7,612 nucleotides of DNA from JAZRUF01 sp045636205 (GTDB taxonomy: Bacteria; Bacillota; Clostridia; Oscillospirales; JAAYXM01): positions 1 to 7,612 of the forward strand of contig JAZTXE010000083.1 of assembly GCA_045636205.1 (NCBI GenBank). The letters are read 5' to 3'. The position numbers were made by a program, and so were the translations under genes. Below the pieces are notes generated by a model. It was given only the letters and a program-made list of their open reading frames with translations, had not been told where the DNA came from and did no database searches. Every line of letters starts with the position of its first letter. The first letter of the stretch is position 1. This document shows, piece by piece, positions 1 through 6,659 of the stretch.

Positions 1-575
1 TATTTGAGCCGGAGTTTCGCAACCCCGATGCGTTTCGCGGTTTGGAAGGGTTTTCGCATATTTGGCTTATATGGCAATTCTCCGAGGCAGTGCGTGACGG
101 ATGGTCGCCGACAGTTCGCCCGCCAAGACTCGGAGGAAATACGCGAATGGGTGTATTTGCAACACGCTCGCCGTTTCGCCCTAATCCGATAGGCTTAAGC
201 GCGGTAAAGCTTGAGGAGATAGTTTTAAATTCGCCTGACGGTCCCTTGCTGCGAGTGTCGGGCGCGGATTTGATGGACGGCACGCCGATTTTTGACATAA
301 AGCCGTATCTTCCTTATGCGGATATACGCTTAGATGCCATGGGCGGGTTTGCACCTGCGGCGGATGAGCGGGTTGAGGTTAAAATCCCCGATGAGCTTAC
401 AAATAAAATTCCGCAGGACAAGCGCGCAGCGCTTTGCGCAGTGCTCGCGCAGGACCCCAGACCTAAATATCAGAACGCGCCTGAGCGCGTGTACGGCTTT
501 GCATTTTCAGGTTATGAAGTACGTTTTACCGTGGCAGACGGCTGCCTTACGGTTTGCGATATTGAAAAAATTTAG
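1..575 (+). CDS. trmO: tRNA (N6-threonylcarbamoyladenosine(37)-N6)-methyltransferase TrmO, 5'-truncated by the window edge
   Basis: TrmO (YaeB/TsaA family) uses S-adenosylmethionine to methylate N6 of the t6A37 base of certain threonine tRNAs, which tunes decoding in the cytoplasm. The reading frame is open from base 3 and runs 190 codons to TAG at 573-575; its start lies outside the window. A TTG at 42 is in frame, but homology clearly continues upstream of it, so it is not the start. Visible family motifs in order are GFSHIWLIWQF, RPPRLGGNTRMGVFATRSPF followed by RPNPIGLSAVKL, LMDGTPIFDIKPYLPYAD, and VLAQDPRPKYQ. These match E. coli TrmO (about 235 residues) nearly block for block. About 35-40 N-terminal residues are missing by that comparison. 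The next gene starts 17 bases downstream and is probably co-transcribed. Identification is by recalled family motifs and is strong. Confidence 0.93.
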   Translation, partial: FEPEFRNPDAFRGLEGFSHIWLIWQFSEAVRDGWSPTVRPPRLGGNTRMGVFATRSPFRPNPIGLSAVKLEEIVLNSPDGPLLRVSGADLMDGTPIFDIKPYLPYADIRLDAMGGFAPAADERVEVKIPDELTNKIPQDKRAALCAVLAQDPRPKYQNAPERVYGFAFSGYEVRFTVADGCLTVCDIEKI

Positions 576-592
576 TTACGGAGTGTGTTGAT

Positions 593-1447
593 ATGTTCAG
601 TGTAAAGAAAATTGAAGGAAGTAATTTAAACGAATATTTACTCAGCGATGAAAGTTCAAATTCATCCGCTAAGGTAGCAGTAGGACGCGGCGGAATTCTG
701 ACAAGCTTTAAGGTAAACGGCAAGGAGCGCATTTACCTTGACGCGGATTTCTACGATGAGTCCGAAGAAAAATTCCGTGGCGGTAATCCGATACTGTTCC
801 CGGCATGTGGCAGACTTCCCGACCAGGCATACACGTTAAACGGAAAAAGATACGAAATGCCAATACATGGCTTTGTGCGTGATTATCCGTGGGAAGTTGT
901 TTCAACAAACGAAAATGGCGTTGCAGAGCTTACCATTTCACTGAAAGACAATGCGGAAACGCTTGAGATATATCCGTTTGAATTTGAACTTGAGTTTACA
1001 TATCGCTTGAAAGACGGCGTGATCAGTATTATCCAAAAAGTTGTGAATAATTCAGATTCCGAAATGCCGTTCTCAATAGGATTGCATCCTTATTTCCTCG
1101 CCGATACTTCTAAGGCGAGTGCCGAGGTGCCGTCAAAGCTTGCATATTTTTTTAATGATCGTGTAGAGTTTGACGGTGTTTTGAATGCATGCGATAATTT
1201 GGATCATGTTTGCGTAAATTTAAGCGGAACAAAATCTGTGCTGGATACGGGACTTGGATATTCCGTTGAAGTAACTTACAAGGGTAAGTACACTTGCGTA
1301 GTGATTTGGTCTCCTATGAATACGGATTTTGTATGCGTTGAGCCGTGGTCTGCAGCACCTAATGCGCTAAACACAGGGGAAAACATTATATACCTTGCAG
1401 CGGGTGAGAGCGAAACCTTTGTCATGGATTTTGCTGTTTCGGAATAA
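593..1447 (+). CDS. Aldose 1-epimerase (galactose mutarotase) family protein, LacX-like
   Basis: This 284-residue protein belongs to the galactose mutarotase-like superfamily, which interconverts alpha and beta anomers of aldoses (or hexose 6-phosphates) in the cytoplasm. Expected active-site positions are visible: GGNPILFPACGRLP (about 63-76) with Arg74, His92 in IHGFVRDYPW, His165 in GLHPYF, and Glu250 in VCVEPWSAAPN, the presumed general base. Length is usual for the LacX/YihR-type branch, shorter than E. coli GalM (about 346). The ATG at 593 has GGAG at 580-583, nine bases upstream. It follows trmO by 17 bases, so an operon is likely. Its last 26 bases overlap the opposite-strand flippase gene. 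No sugar kinase or transporter lies next to it, so the substrate cannot be assigned; it could be a general hexose mutarotase or a hexose-phosphate epimerase. Confidence 0.88.
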   Translation: MFSVKKIEGSNLNEYLLSDESSNSSAKVAVGRGGILTSFKVNGKERIYLDADFYDESEEKFRGGNPILFPACGRLPDQAYTLNGKRYEMPIHGFVRDYPWEVVSTNENGVAELTISLKDNAETLEIYPFEFELEFTYRLKDGVISIIQKVVNNSDSEMPFSIGLHPYFLADTSKASAEVPSKLAYFFNDRVEFDGVLNACDNLDHVCVNLSGTKSVLDTGLGYSVEVTYKGKYTCVVIWSPMNTDFVCVEPWSAAPNALNTGENIIYLAAGESETFVMDFAVSE

Positions 1448-2969
1448 GTGTTCTCAAATAACGAGCAGGACTTGTGCCTTGCGCGCGAAGTAAAATAAGA
1501 TATATTGTAATTGCCGCGCCGATGCAAATTGCGACATCTGCAATCGGCGCAATTTGTTCAGCTTTAAAAATCATGTGCAGCCAATTTGCAAAGAGTCCTG
1601 CCGGGCATGCGCTTATAGATGGGATGAAGAACCAGTTGCGCCGGCGCATGCGGATGTTCAGATTGCGTACAATCAAAAGAAGGCTTATACCGGCACATAG
1701 CGCGCAGGATACAATGCGCCCGGCAAGAAATGCGTAAATTCCAATCCCCTTGATGCCTACGCACCATGTAAAGAAAAGCTCAATTAGGCCGCCTGCAAGG
1801 ATAACCACTGCTGCATGCCGCTGCATACCGATGCCGTTTAGAATTGCCGAGGTTGTTATTTGATAGTATAAAAACAGAGTGGAGATGCACAGCGGAAGCA
1901 TGTAGGCGCCTGCGGAGGAATCCGCGTAAATAAGCGTACATAGAGCTGAACCCAAAGGAATAAGAATAGCGATAGCGGGAAAAGCAAGCAGGCCGGTGGC
2001 ATGTATTGCCTTTCCCGCTTTTCTTCTCACCTGTGTGAAGTTTCTGACGGCAACCGCTTCGGAAAGTTTGGGCACAGTTACGGTTGTAAGCGGGGCAATA
2101 AAGGCTATCGGGAAGGTAAGAAGAGGCATCGTCATGCCGAAAAGAGTGCCAAAAAGACTCAGTGCGCTATCATGCGCCATGCCGGATGCAATAAGTCGCC
2201 GAGGTATCAGCACCGAGTTTGCCGAACCCAGAAGGTTGGTAATGAGGCTTGTTAGCATGACCGGTATTGCAACGGATAGGATTTTGCGGTAAAGTCCGGT
2301 GTACTTGTGTTGCCTATGCGGAAGGCGCGGGGTACATTTTTTGTAAAACGCGCTTAAAAGGGACGAGCTTACAATTTCGCTTATAACCATGCCGCATGCG
2401 ATGAGAGCTGCTGCGTCTCCGGGATTTTCAGGAGAAAAAACAATCAGCAACACCGCGACCGCCAGAATACGCACGCTTTGCTCGGTAAGCTCGGATATTA
2501 TGGGTGCCTTTAGAAAGTTAACCCCGAAAAAGTAGTTTTTAAAAATGTTCTCTATGCCGGTACACAGAAGGCATGGAATAAATATTAATAGCGCGGTGCG
2601 CGTGCGCTCATCGCCGAGCAAATGAACGCTTATATACTCTGAATACAGAAACGTCGGCACCGCGACGGCGGTAAAAAGAGCGGCAAAAAGAACGAAACAG
2701 AGCCGTACTGTGCGGCGGGTACTGTGAGCGTCCCCAAAAGCGTGGAATTCGGCGGATATTTGATTGACTGCCAGTGTAAGGCCTGAGAGTGCCAACGCGT
2801 GCATTATTGAGTAGTAGGGCGACACCAACTGAAAAACGCCCATGCCCTCCGCACCAATCAGGCGGCTGAGTATAATCCGATAGAGAAATCCCAGAACCTG
2901 AAGTGCGATATTTGAGAGGGTAAGGGCGAAAATGTTGTAAAAAACCGAGCTTTGGCTTATACGCAACAA
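1422..2969 (-). CDS. SpoVB/MATE-like polysaccharide (lipid-linked oligosaccharide) flippase, MOP superfamily
   Basis: Proteins of this MOP-superfamily branch (SpoVB, MurJ, Wzx relatives) flip lipid-linked sugar precursors across the cytoplasmic membrane; SpoVB itself acts in spore cortex synthesis. From the chosen start it has 515 residues and is strongly hydrophobic, with roughly 12-14 membrane segments by eye. The N-terminal family signature is clear at about residues 14-54: LTLSNIALQVLGFLYRI, then SRLIGAEGMGVFQLVSPYYS. I place the start at TTG 2969 (or 2966), not TTG 3047. GGAGG at 2976-2980 lies six bases upstream of 2969, AAAGGTGATC at 2981-2990 adds Shine-Dalgarno complementarity, and 3047 falls inside a terminator stem. 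The stop overlaps the convergent epimerase gene by 26 bases. SpoVB, or a Wzx-like exporter for a surface polymer, are both possible; the SpoVB-type signature favours the former. Confidence 0.85.
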   Translation of the reverse strand: MLRISQSSVFYNIFALTLSNIALQVLGFLYRIILSRLIGAEGMGVFQLVSPYYSIMHALALSGLTLAVNQISAEFHAFGDAHSTRRTVRLCFVLFAALFTAVAVPTFLYSEYISVHLLGDERTRTALLIFIPCLLCTGIENIFKNYFFGVNFLKAPIISELTEQSVRILAVAVLLIVFSPENPGDAAALIACGMVISEIVSSSLLSAFYKKCTPRLPHRQHKYTGLYRKILSVAIPVMLTSLITNLLGSANSVLIPRRLIASGMAHDSALSLFGTLFGMTMPLLTFPIAFIAPLTTVTVPKLSEAVAVRNFTQVRRKAGKAIHATGLLAFPAIAILIPLGSALCTLIYADSSAGAYMLPLCISTLFLYYQITTSAILNGIGMQRHAAVVILAGGLIELFFTWCVGIKGIGIYAFLAGRIVSCALCAGISLLLIVRNLNIRMRRRNWFFIPSISACPAGLFANWLHMIFKAEQIAPIADVAICIGAAITIYLILLRAQGTSPARYLRTLIPKQQNP

Positions 2970-2975
2970 ACTCCG

Positions 2976-2990
2976 CCTCCGATCACCTTT
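2976..2990 (-). promoter_or_regulatory. Ribosome binding site that fixes the flippase start
   Basis: On the minus strand AAAGGTGATCGGAGG precedes TTG 2969 by six bases (2966 by nine). Two stretches, AGGTGATC and GGAGG, each match the 3' end of 16S rRNA. No comparable site precedes the more upstream in-frame TTG at 3047, and there is no ATG or GTG nearby. This is the main evidence for the shorter flippase model. Confidence 0.7.
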
Positions 2991-2993
2991 GGA

Positions 2994-3002
2994 TATATTA
3001 TG
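2994..3002 (-). promoter_or_regulatory. Possible CATA-type -10 element for the flippase gene
   Basis: CATAATATA reads on the minus strand about 25 bases before the TTG start. It fits the CATAnnnTA form of the sigma-K -10 box and is close to sigma-E (CATACAnT); read as sigma-A, CATAAT is one base off consensus. I see no good -35 for any of the three at normal spacing (TACTCC at the sigma-A position). The terminator just upstream means the gene needs its own promoter, which makes the site plausible but unproven. Confidence 0.3.
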
Positions 3003-3039
3003 TCTATTCAAAAGGTTGCGGAGTAATGCGTAGAGAAAA

Positions 3040-3084
3040 GCCTGCAATGCGGATAATTTAGAATCCGCCTGCAGGCATTTTTTT
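3040..3084. terminator. Bidirectional Rho-independent terminator after the AraC gene
   Basis: GCCTGCA (3040-3046) pairs with TGCAGGC (3070-3076), and GCGGAT (3049-3054) pairs with ATCCGC (3063-3068). The loop is eight bases and there is a small internal bulge (AT against C). On the minus strand the stem is followed by TTTTCTCT, suited to ending the MBOAT-SGNH-AraC operon, whose last stop is at 3083-3085. On the plus strand it is followed by seven T (3078-3084), so it would also stop transcription coming from the flippase side. It separates the operon from the flippase gene. Confidence 0.85.
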
Positions 3085-3979
3085 ATTCTTCTGTTCCCGA
3101 TACTTTAACCGACTTGCGGTACTGCGTAGGTGATATACCCACGATGCGGCGAAACGCGCTTGAAAAATACGTGCAGTCGCCAAAACCGCAGGAAAGGGCA
3201 ATTTCCTGCGCGGGAAGCTCAGTGTGTTTTAAAAGCTCCTGCGCTTTGGAAACTCGCAGACGCATTAAATATTCCGTGAAGGTAAAGCCGGTAACCTGCT
3301 TGAAAATATACGAAAAGGATGACTGACTCATAAGCGATATTTTGCACACATCCTCAAGATAAAGCTTTTCGGAAAAATGCAGATCAAGATATGCAAGTGC
3401 ACTGTCAATCGCCGAGTGGTACTTGTCAAGCAAGAGTACCTTGTCATAGCTTTGGGTTTCCTCATACTCTGAGGCAATTATCGCAAGAAGCTTCAAAAGG
3501 TCTGCTTTTATAAAAAGCATCGAATACTTATTGTTGTTTCTGAAATGCTTTAACAGCTCTAACATCAGATTTTCAACTTGGATTCGGCTATCAGGTTTTA
3601 ATTGGAACAAGCTGTCAGTGAGTCGTTCGTGCATGAAAAACGGCTCAAGATACGCAAAGTCAAACAGAATATTCCGGTCAGTACCTACAAGAGCTTCATT
3701 TATAAAGCTCTCAGAAAACTCACAGCAGATAACTGTGGAGTCCTGTGTCAGAGTTTCAAGGGAATGCTCTGCATATGGGGGCACTATAAAGAGACCAAAT
3801 CGCTTGTAGCCGTATTCATGGGCATTGAGCACATGCGTGCACGAGCCACGCAGAACATACCAAAGCTGCAGATACTCGTGCGAATGCGGCTGCTGCTTAA
3901 ACTTTCCCATGCTGGAAAAAATTTTAAAAGGAAGAGGTCCTTGCATGCTCTCATGCGTGTGATAAACGTAACCACTCAT
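3083..3979 (-). CDS. AraC-family transcriptional regulator with N-terminal cupin-type domain
   Basis: This is a 298-residue cytoplasmic DNA-binding regulator. Residues about 1-90 resemble an AraC-type cupin sensor: PHSHEYLQLWYVLRG (31-45) carries the typical His-x-His-Glu pattern and IVPPYAEHSLE (65-75) the second conserved turn. The C-terminal third (about 192-290) holds the two helix-turn-helix units: LYLEDVCKISLMSQSSFSYI (206-225) and the signature region at 254-288 with IALSCGFGD, YFSSAFRR and GISPTQYRKS. The start is ATG 3979, which shares ATGA with the stop of the SGNH gene and has AAGGCGGTGG ending five bases upstream; an in-frame GTG at 3988 has poorer spacing. The four-base overlap predicts translational coupling, so regulator level should follow the enzymes. 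The ligand is unknown: sugars are common for this architecture, but that is inference. A bidirectional terminator follows. Confidence 0.92.
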   Translation of the reverse strand: MSGYVYHTHESMQGPLPFKIFSSMGKFKQQPHSHEYLQLWYVLRGSCTHVLNAHEYGYKRFGLFIVPPYAEHSLETLTQDSTVICCEFSESFINEALVGTDRNILFDFAYLEPFFMHERLTDSLFQLKPDSRIQVENLMLELLKHFRNNNKYSMLFIKADLLKLLAIIASEYEETQSYDKVLLLDKYHSAIDSALAYLDLHFSEKLYLEDVCKISLMSQSSFSYIFKQVTGFTFTEYLMRLRVSKAQELLKHTELPAQEIALSCGFGDCTYFSSAFRRIVGISPTQYRKSVKVSGTEE

Positions 3980-5070
3980 TTTGACCACCGCCTTGGCTTT
4001 GTTTTGAGGTTATTGATTACATCCCAACAGTAATCGTTAAACTTATTCGCACCGACAAGGTTTAAATGCCCCTGGTCTGCAAAGTCATGGTCTGTAAGGG
4101 GAAGTTTACCGGATAACTGGTCGAGCGCGAAATCATAGTAGGGCACGTTTAATTTGTCTGCAAGAGCTTGTGCGTCACGGTTAAGTTCGGTGTAATAATC
4201 TATTCTACCTAAAACCGTCGGCGGCATGGGGGCGGACACAAATACTACCCGCGTACCATGTCTTTCTGCGAGTTTAACAAGTTTTTTCAAGTATTCTATC
4301 TGGCGCTCGGTGTACGGAACATACTCCTTTGAAAACGGATGTTTTTCCACTTTCAGAAGCTCGTCGGAAACAACACCATCGGTCACGTAAAAGCCTTTGC
4401 CGCGGTAATTGGGATTGCGTGGCTCGTCTACCGCATCGCGTGCGCTTTCCCAATTTGAGAATATTGAAAACAACCTGCCGAAAGGATTGATGCGGTTGTT
4501 TAAATAATTGACTCTCATCTCTCCGTCTAAATTATTCCACCAGAATGATGCAGAATTCAGTGACGGTTTAAGCTCCATGAGCACGGTTTCAGCCTGCTCG
4601 GCGGTCTTTTCGCACTGCATTACCTTGAAGTACAAATCGTATATCAAAAGGTGGGGAGTTTGCGTCTTATAAACCTCGCGAAGCAGATAATACGCAGTGT
4701 CCGGTTGCTGCAGGGCAGTACCTAAATTATACGCACTCAAAGTTTTACCAAAAGTATCTGTAGTAGCCGGTAAGTTTTTTGAATATTCGACAGACCAACT
4801 CTCTAAGGCATATGGGTTATATGTGCACATAGCATGGGAGGACCCCATTATAAGAACGTCAAGCGAGTTTTCCTCAAGAGAGTAAAAATCCTCTATCTGA
4901 TACATGCTTATCTTCTGCGTGCTGCTCCGGTCATTTGTAATACGCTCAAGGAAATTAACGTACACAAATGCCGCGGCGAACATCAAAACGATAAGAATGC
5001 CAAAGATTGCAAACTTATTAATATAACGCTTATTCGATTTAGAATTGGAAGTAGATGAATGCGGTTTCAT
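3976..5070 (-). CDS. Membrane-anchored SGNH-hydrolase-like protein, partner of the MBOAT acyltransferase (DltD/AlgX-like role)
   Basis: The 364-residue protein has a short basic N-terminus, one membrane segment (about 19-40, FAIFGILIVLMFAAAFVYV) and a long domain expected outside the cell. SGNH blocks are visible: DVLIMGSSH (71-79) with Ser78 as likely nucleophile, a block II Gly117 in YNLGTAL, and a terminal DQGH with Asp332 and His335 as the other catalytic residues. Proteins of this kind are encoded beside AlgI-type MBOATs and are thought to complete acyl transfer to, or removal from, an exported polymer. ATG 5070 has GGAG at 5080-5083, nine bases away. The gene overlaps the MBOAT gene by 32 bases and the regulator gene by 4. 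It is not obviously DltD, which lies with dltA and dltC; none are here. The acceptor polymer is unknown. Confidence 0.85.
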   Translation of the reverse strand: MKPHSSTSNSKSNKRYINKFAIFGILIVLMFAAAFVYVNFLERITNDRSSTQKISMYQIEDFYSLEENSLDVLIMGSSHAMCTYNPYALESWSVEYSKNLPATTDTFGKTLSAYNLGTALQQPDTAYYLLREVYKTQTPHLLIYDLYFKVMQCEKTAEQAETVLMELKPSLNSASFWWNNLDGEMRVNYLNNRINPFGRLFSIFSNWESARDAVDEPRNPNYRGKGFYVTDGVVSDELLKVEKHPFSKEYVPYTERQIEYLKKLVKLAERHGTRVVFVSAPMPPTVLGRIDYYTELNRDAQALADKLNVPYYDFALDQLSGKLPLTDHDFADQGHLNLVGANKFNDYCWDVINNLKTKPRRWSK

Positions 5071-6496
5071 TTCCGGTCACTCCGAACATAAGAATTGCTG
5101 CAAGAAGGAATAAATAGCATATAAATCTTGCAAAAGTGTAGCGGTCAAAAAATTTTCGCACAGGATTCTGATTGCGCTGGAAGAAGTGGACAAGTTCCAT
5201 AACCGCAACCGCACCAAGGGCGCTGAGTGCATGGAATTTATCGGTTATGTCTGAAAGACCTTCGATAACCGCCGAAAGGCTAAAGCTTTGAGGCACAATG
5301 TTTTTTACAACATAGAGTGCATCGTGCATATTATTTGCACGGAAGAATATCCACGAAAAGCATATCAGCGAAAAAGTAATCAGAACCTGAATTATCTTGT
5401 GAAGCGTTTTTACTTTATCCAGTTTTAACGCGCGGCAAAAGCCTTTTCTGACACCGCTGAGCGCACGACCCAGAGCTACGTATACGCCGTTTATAATGCC
5501 CCAGACCACAAAAGACCAGTCTGCACCGTGCCACAAGCCGGAGACTGCGTTTGTAAATACCGTGTTAAAATAGTAACGCGCCCTACCTTTGCGGCTTCCG
5601 CCGAGCGGGATGTAGAGATAATCGCGAAACCACGAGGAGAGGGAAATATGCCATCTATGCCAGAATTCGCTGGTAGATTTTGAAAAATAAGGTCTGTTGA
5701 AATTCTGCATAAGGTCAAATCCCAGGATACGTGCAGATCCTATAGCAATGTCACTGTATCCGGAGAAATCGCAAAAAATCTGAAACGCGAAGGCGATAGT
5801 CGCAATAATAAGTGCATAGGAATTATGACTTTGCAGATTATTGTAAACCGTGTCAACTATCGGTGCCAGGCGGTCAGCTATGACGACTTTTTTAAATAGT
5901 CCCCACAGTATCCATCTGAGACCGCTGGTAAGACGCTCAGGGTCAAACCTCTGCAGTTTGCGAAATTGCGGGAGAAGATTGTCCGAGCGCTCTATAGGTC
6001 CGGCAACCAACTGCGGGAAAAATGAAACGTAGAGTGCAAATATACCGAAATGCGGTTCAACCTTGGTTTGACCGCGGTAGACGTCAATAGTATAGCTGAG
6101 CGTCTGGAATGTAAAAAACGATATTCCGACCGGGAGTAAAAGCTCAAGTGACGGTACAGATGCCTCGAATTTTAAAAAACTGAGTGCCGAGTTTATCGTA
6201 TCCGTAAAGAATCCCAAATATTTATATACAACCAAAACGCCGAAGCTCAGGATAAGGTCAATTATTAAAATCCATTTGCGCTTTGTTTTGTTTTCTTCGC
6301 GGTGGATAAGGATTGCGCCGAAGTAGTTAAGAGCTGTGCAGAATAAAATTAGAAGCGCATATTCAGGCTTCCAGCACATATAAAAGTAGTAACTGCCTGC
6401 AAGAAGCAAAGCCCAACGGAAACGTGGCGGAAGAATAAAAAATGCAAGCGTTATAAGTGGTAAAAAAACTAAGTAATGAAATGAATTAAAAAGCAA
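5039..6496 (-). CDS. MBOAT-family membrane O-acyltransferase (AlgI/PatA type)
   Basis: This 485-residue polytopic membrane protein is full length for the AlgI branch of membrane-bound O-acyltransferases, which pass acyl groups, usually acetyl, from a cytoplasmic donor across the membrane for O-acylation of polysaccharide, peptidoglycan or teichoic acid. Signature elements in order are MLFNSFHYLVFLPL at the N-terminus, LPVGISFFTFQTLSYTIDVY (121-140), FPQLVAGPIER (160-170), FCDFSGYSDIAIG (241-253), EFWHRWHISLSSWFRDY (277-293), SGLWHGADWSFVVWG (319-333) with catalytic His323, and the C-terminal FIYFQF. The start is TTG 6496: GGTGA at 6503-6507 sits six bases upstream and the MLFNS opening is standard for the family. 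It begins a three-gene operon with the SGNH and AraC genes. Donor and acceptor are not defined by sequence; D-alanylation (DltB) is less likely without dlt genes. Confidence 0.93.
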   Translation of the reverse strand: MLFNSFHYLVFLPLITLAFFILPPRFRWALLLAGSYYFYMCWKPEYALLILFCTALNYFGAILIHREENKTKRKWILIIDLILSFGVLVVYKYLGFFTDTINSALSFLKFEASVPSLELLLPVGISFFTFQTLSYTIDVYRGQTKVEPHFGIFALYVSFFPQLVAGPIERSDNLLPQFRKLQRFDPERLTSGLRWILWGLFKKVVIADRLAPIVDTVYNNLQSHNSYALIIATIAFAFQIFCDFSGYSDIAIGSARILGFDLMQNFNRPYFSKSTSEFWHRWHISLSSWFRDYLYIPLGGSRKGRARYYFNTVFTNAVSGLWHGADWSFVVWGIINGVYVALGRALSGVRKGFCRALKLDKVKTLHKIIQVLITFSLICFSWIFFRANNMHDALYVVKNIVPQSFSLSAVIEGLSDITDKFHALSALGAVAVMELVHFFQRNQNPVRKFFDRYTFARFICYLFLLAAILMFGVTGNETAFIYFQF

Positions 6497-6516
6497 TATC
6501 TGTCACCGCACATTCA

Positions 6517-6535
6517 CAGGTAATCAAGTCACCTG
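6517..6535. repeat. Short inverted repeat in the MBOAT operon leader, candidate operator
   Basis: CAGGT (6517-6521) and ACCTG (6531-6535) are exact inverted arms separated by nine bases. The site lies about 20 bases downstream of the predicted transcription start and just before the MBOAT ribosome binding site. It could bind a dimeric repressor or form a weak RNA hairpin. A five-base match may also be chance. Confidence 0.3.
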
Positions 6536-6560
6536 AATATTTTTTCTGCATACTCATTAA

Positions 6561-6590
6561 AGTATACAATGTAAAGCCTTTTCTTGTCAA
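6561..6590 (-). promoter_or_regulatory. Sigma-A promoter of the MBOAT-SGNH-AraC operon
   Basis: On the minus strand the -35 TTGACA (6590-6585) is a perfect consensus and the -10 TATACT (6566-6561) is one base off, with an 18-base spacer. Transcription should begin near 6554, giving a leader of roughly 58 bases before TTG 6496. This is a strong basal promoter, so regulation, if any, is more likely by repression or in the leader than by absolute need for an activator. Confidence 0.75.
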
Positions 6591-6599
6591 TCAGGCATG

Positions 6600-6605
6600 T
6601 ATAAT
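6600..6605 (+). promoter_or_regulatory. Probable -10 box for the lipoprotein gene
   Basis: TATAAT is a perfect sigma-A -10 and would start transcription near 6612, about 48 bases before the lipoprotein start. No good -35 is seen; the proper position (about 6577-6583) falls in the spacer of the opposite operon promoter, so the two promoters are tightly packed and probably compete. TTGTCA at 6584-6589 is too close (10 bases). Confidence 0.45.
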
Positions 6606-6646
6606 TAATACTGTTTTCGTAAAGACTAAGCACAACAAAACAAAGG

Positions 6647-6655
6647 AAAGGTGAT
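6647..6655 (+). promoter_or_regulatory. Ribosome binding site deciding the lipoprotein start
   Basis: AAAGGTGAT matches the 16S rRNA 3' end and its AGGTGA core lies five bases before TTG 6660. An in-frame GTG at 6651 is inside this site and has only AAAGGA three bases upstream. TTG 6660 also yields a cleaner signal peptide beginning MKKRV. Confidence 0.55.
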
Positions 6656-6659
6656 TAAA

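Noticed and set aside
42..575. A complete short TrmO starting at TTG 42
   Set aside because: Homology to TrmO continues in frame upstream to the window edge, so the gene is cut by the window and is not a short form.
3040..3076. CCTGCAGG palindrome and surrounding repeats as a recombination or attachment site
   Set aside because: The whole structure is explained by a stem-loop with T tracts on both sides, at the end of an operon; no integrase or duplicated flank is present.
3602..4033. A 143-codon open frame on the plus strand, antisense to the AraC gene
   Set aside because: It lies opposite a clear AraC-family coding region, has no family-like sequence and no convincing ribosome binding site; it is a shadow of the real gene.
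3976..6496. Assignment of the MBOAT and SGNH genes as dltB and dltD
   Set aside because: No dltA (D-alanine ligase) or dltC (carrier protein) gene is present, and the SGNH motif (GSSH) and the operon partner (AraC) differ from the usual dlt layout.
6486..6557. A 23-codon open frame (start MSMQKKYS) in the MBOAT leader, ending just inside the MBOAT gene, as a possible leader peptide
   Set aside because: Its first ATG lies upstream of the predicted transcription start, the second is only a few bases into the RNA, and neither has a ribosome binding site. No run of regulatory codons is seen.
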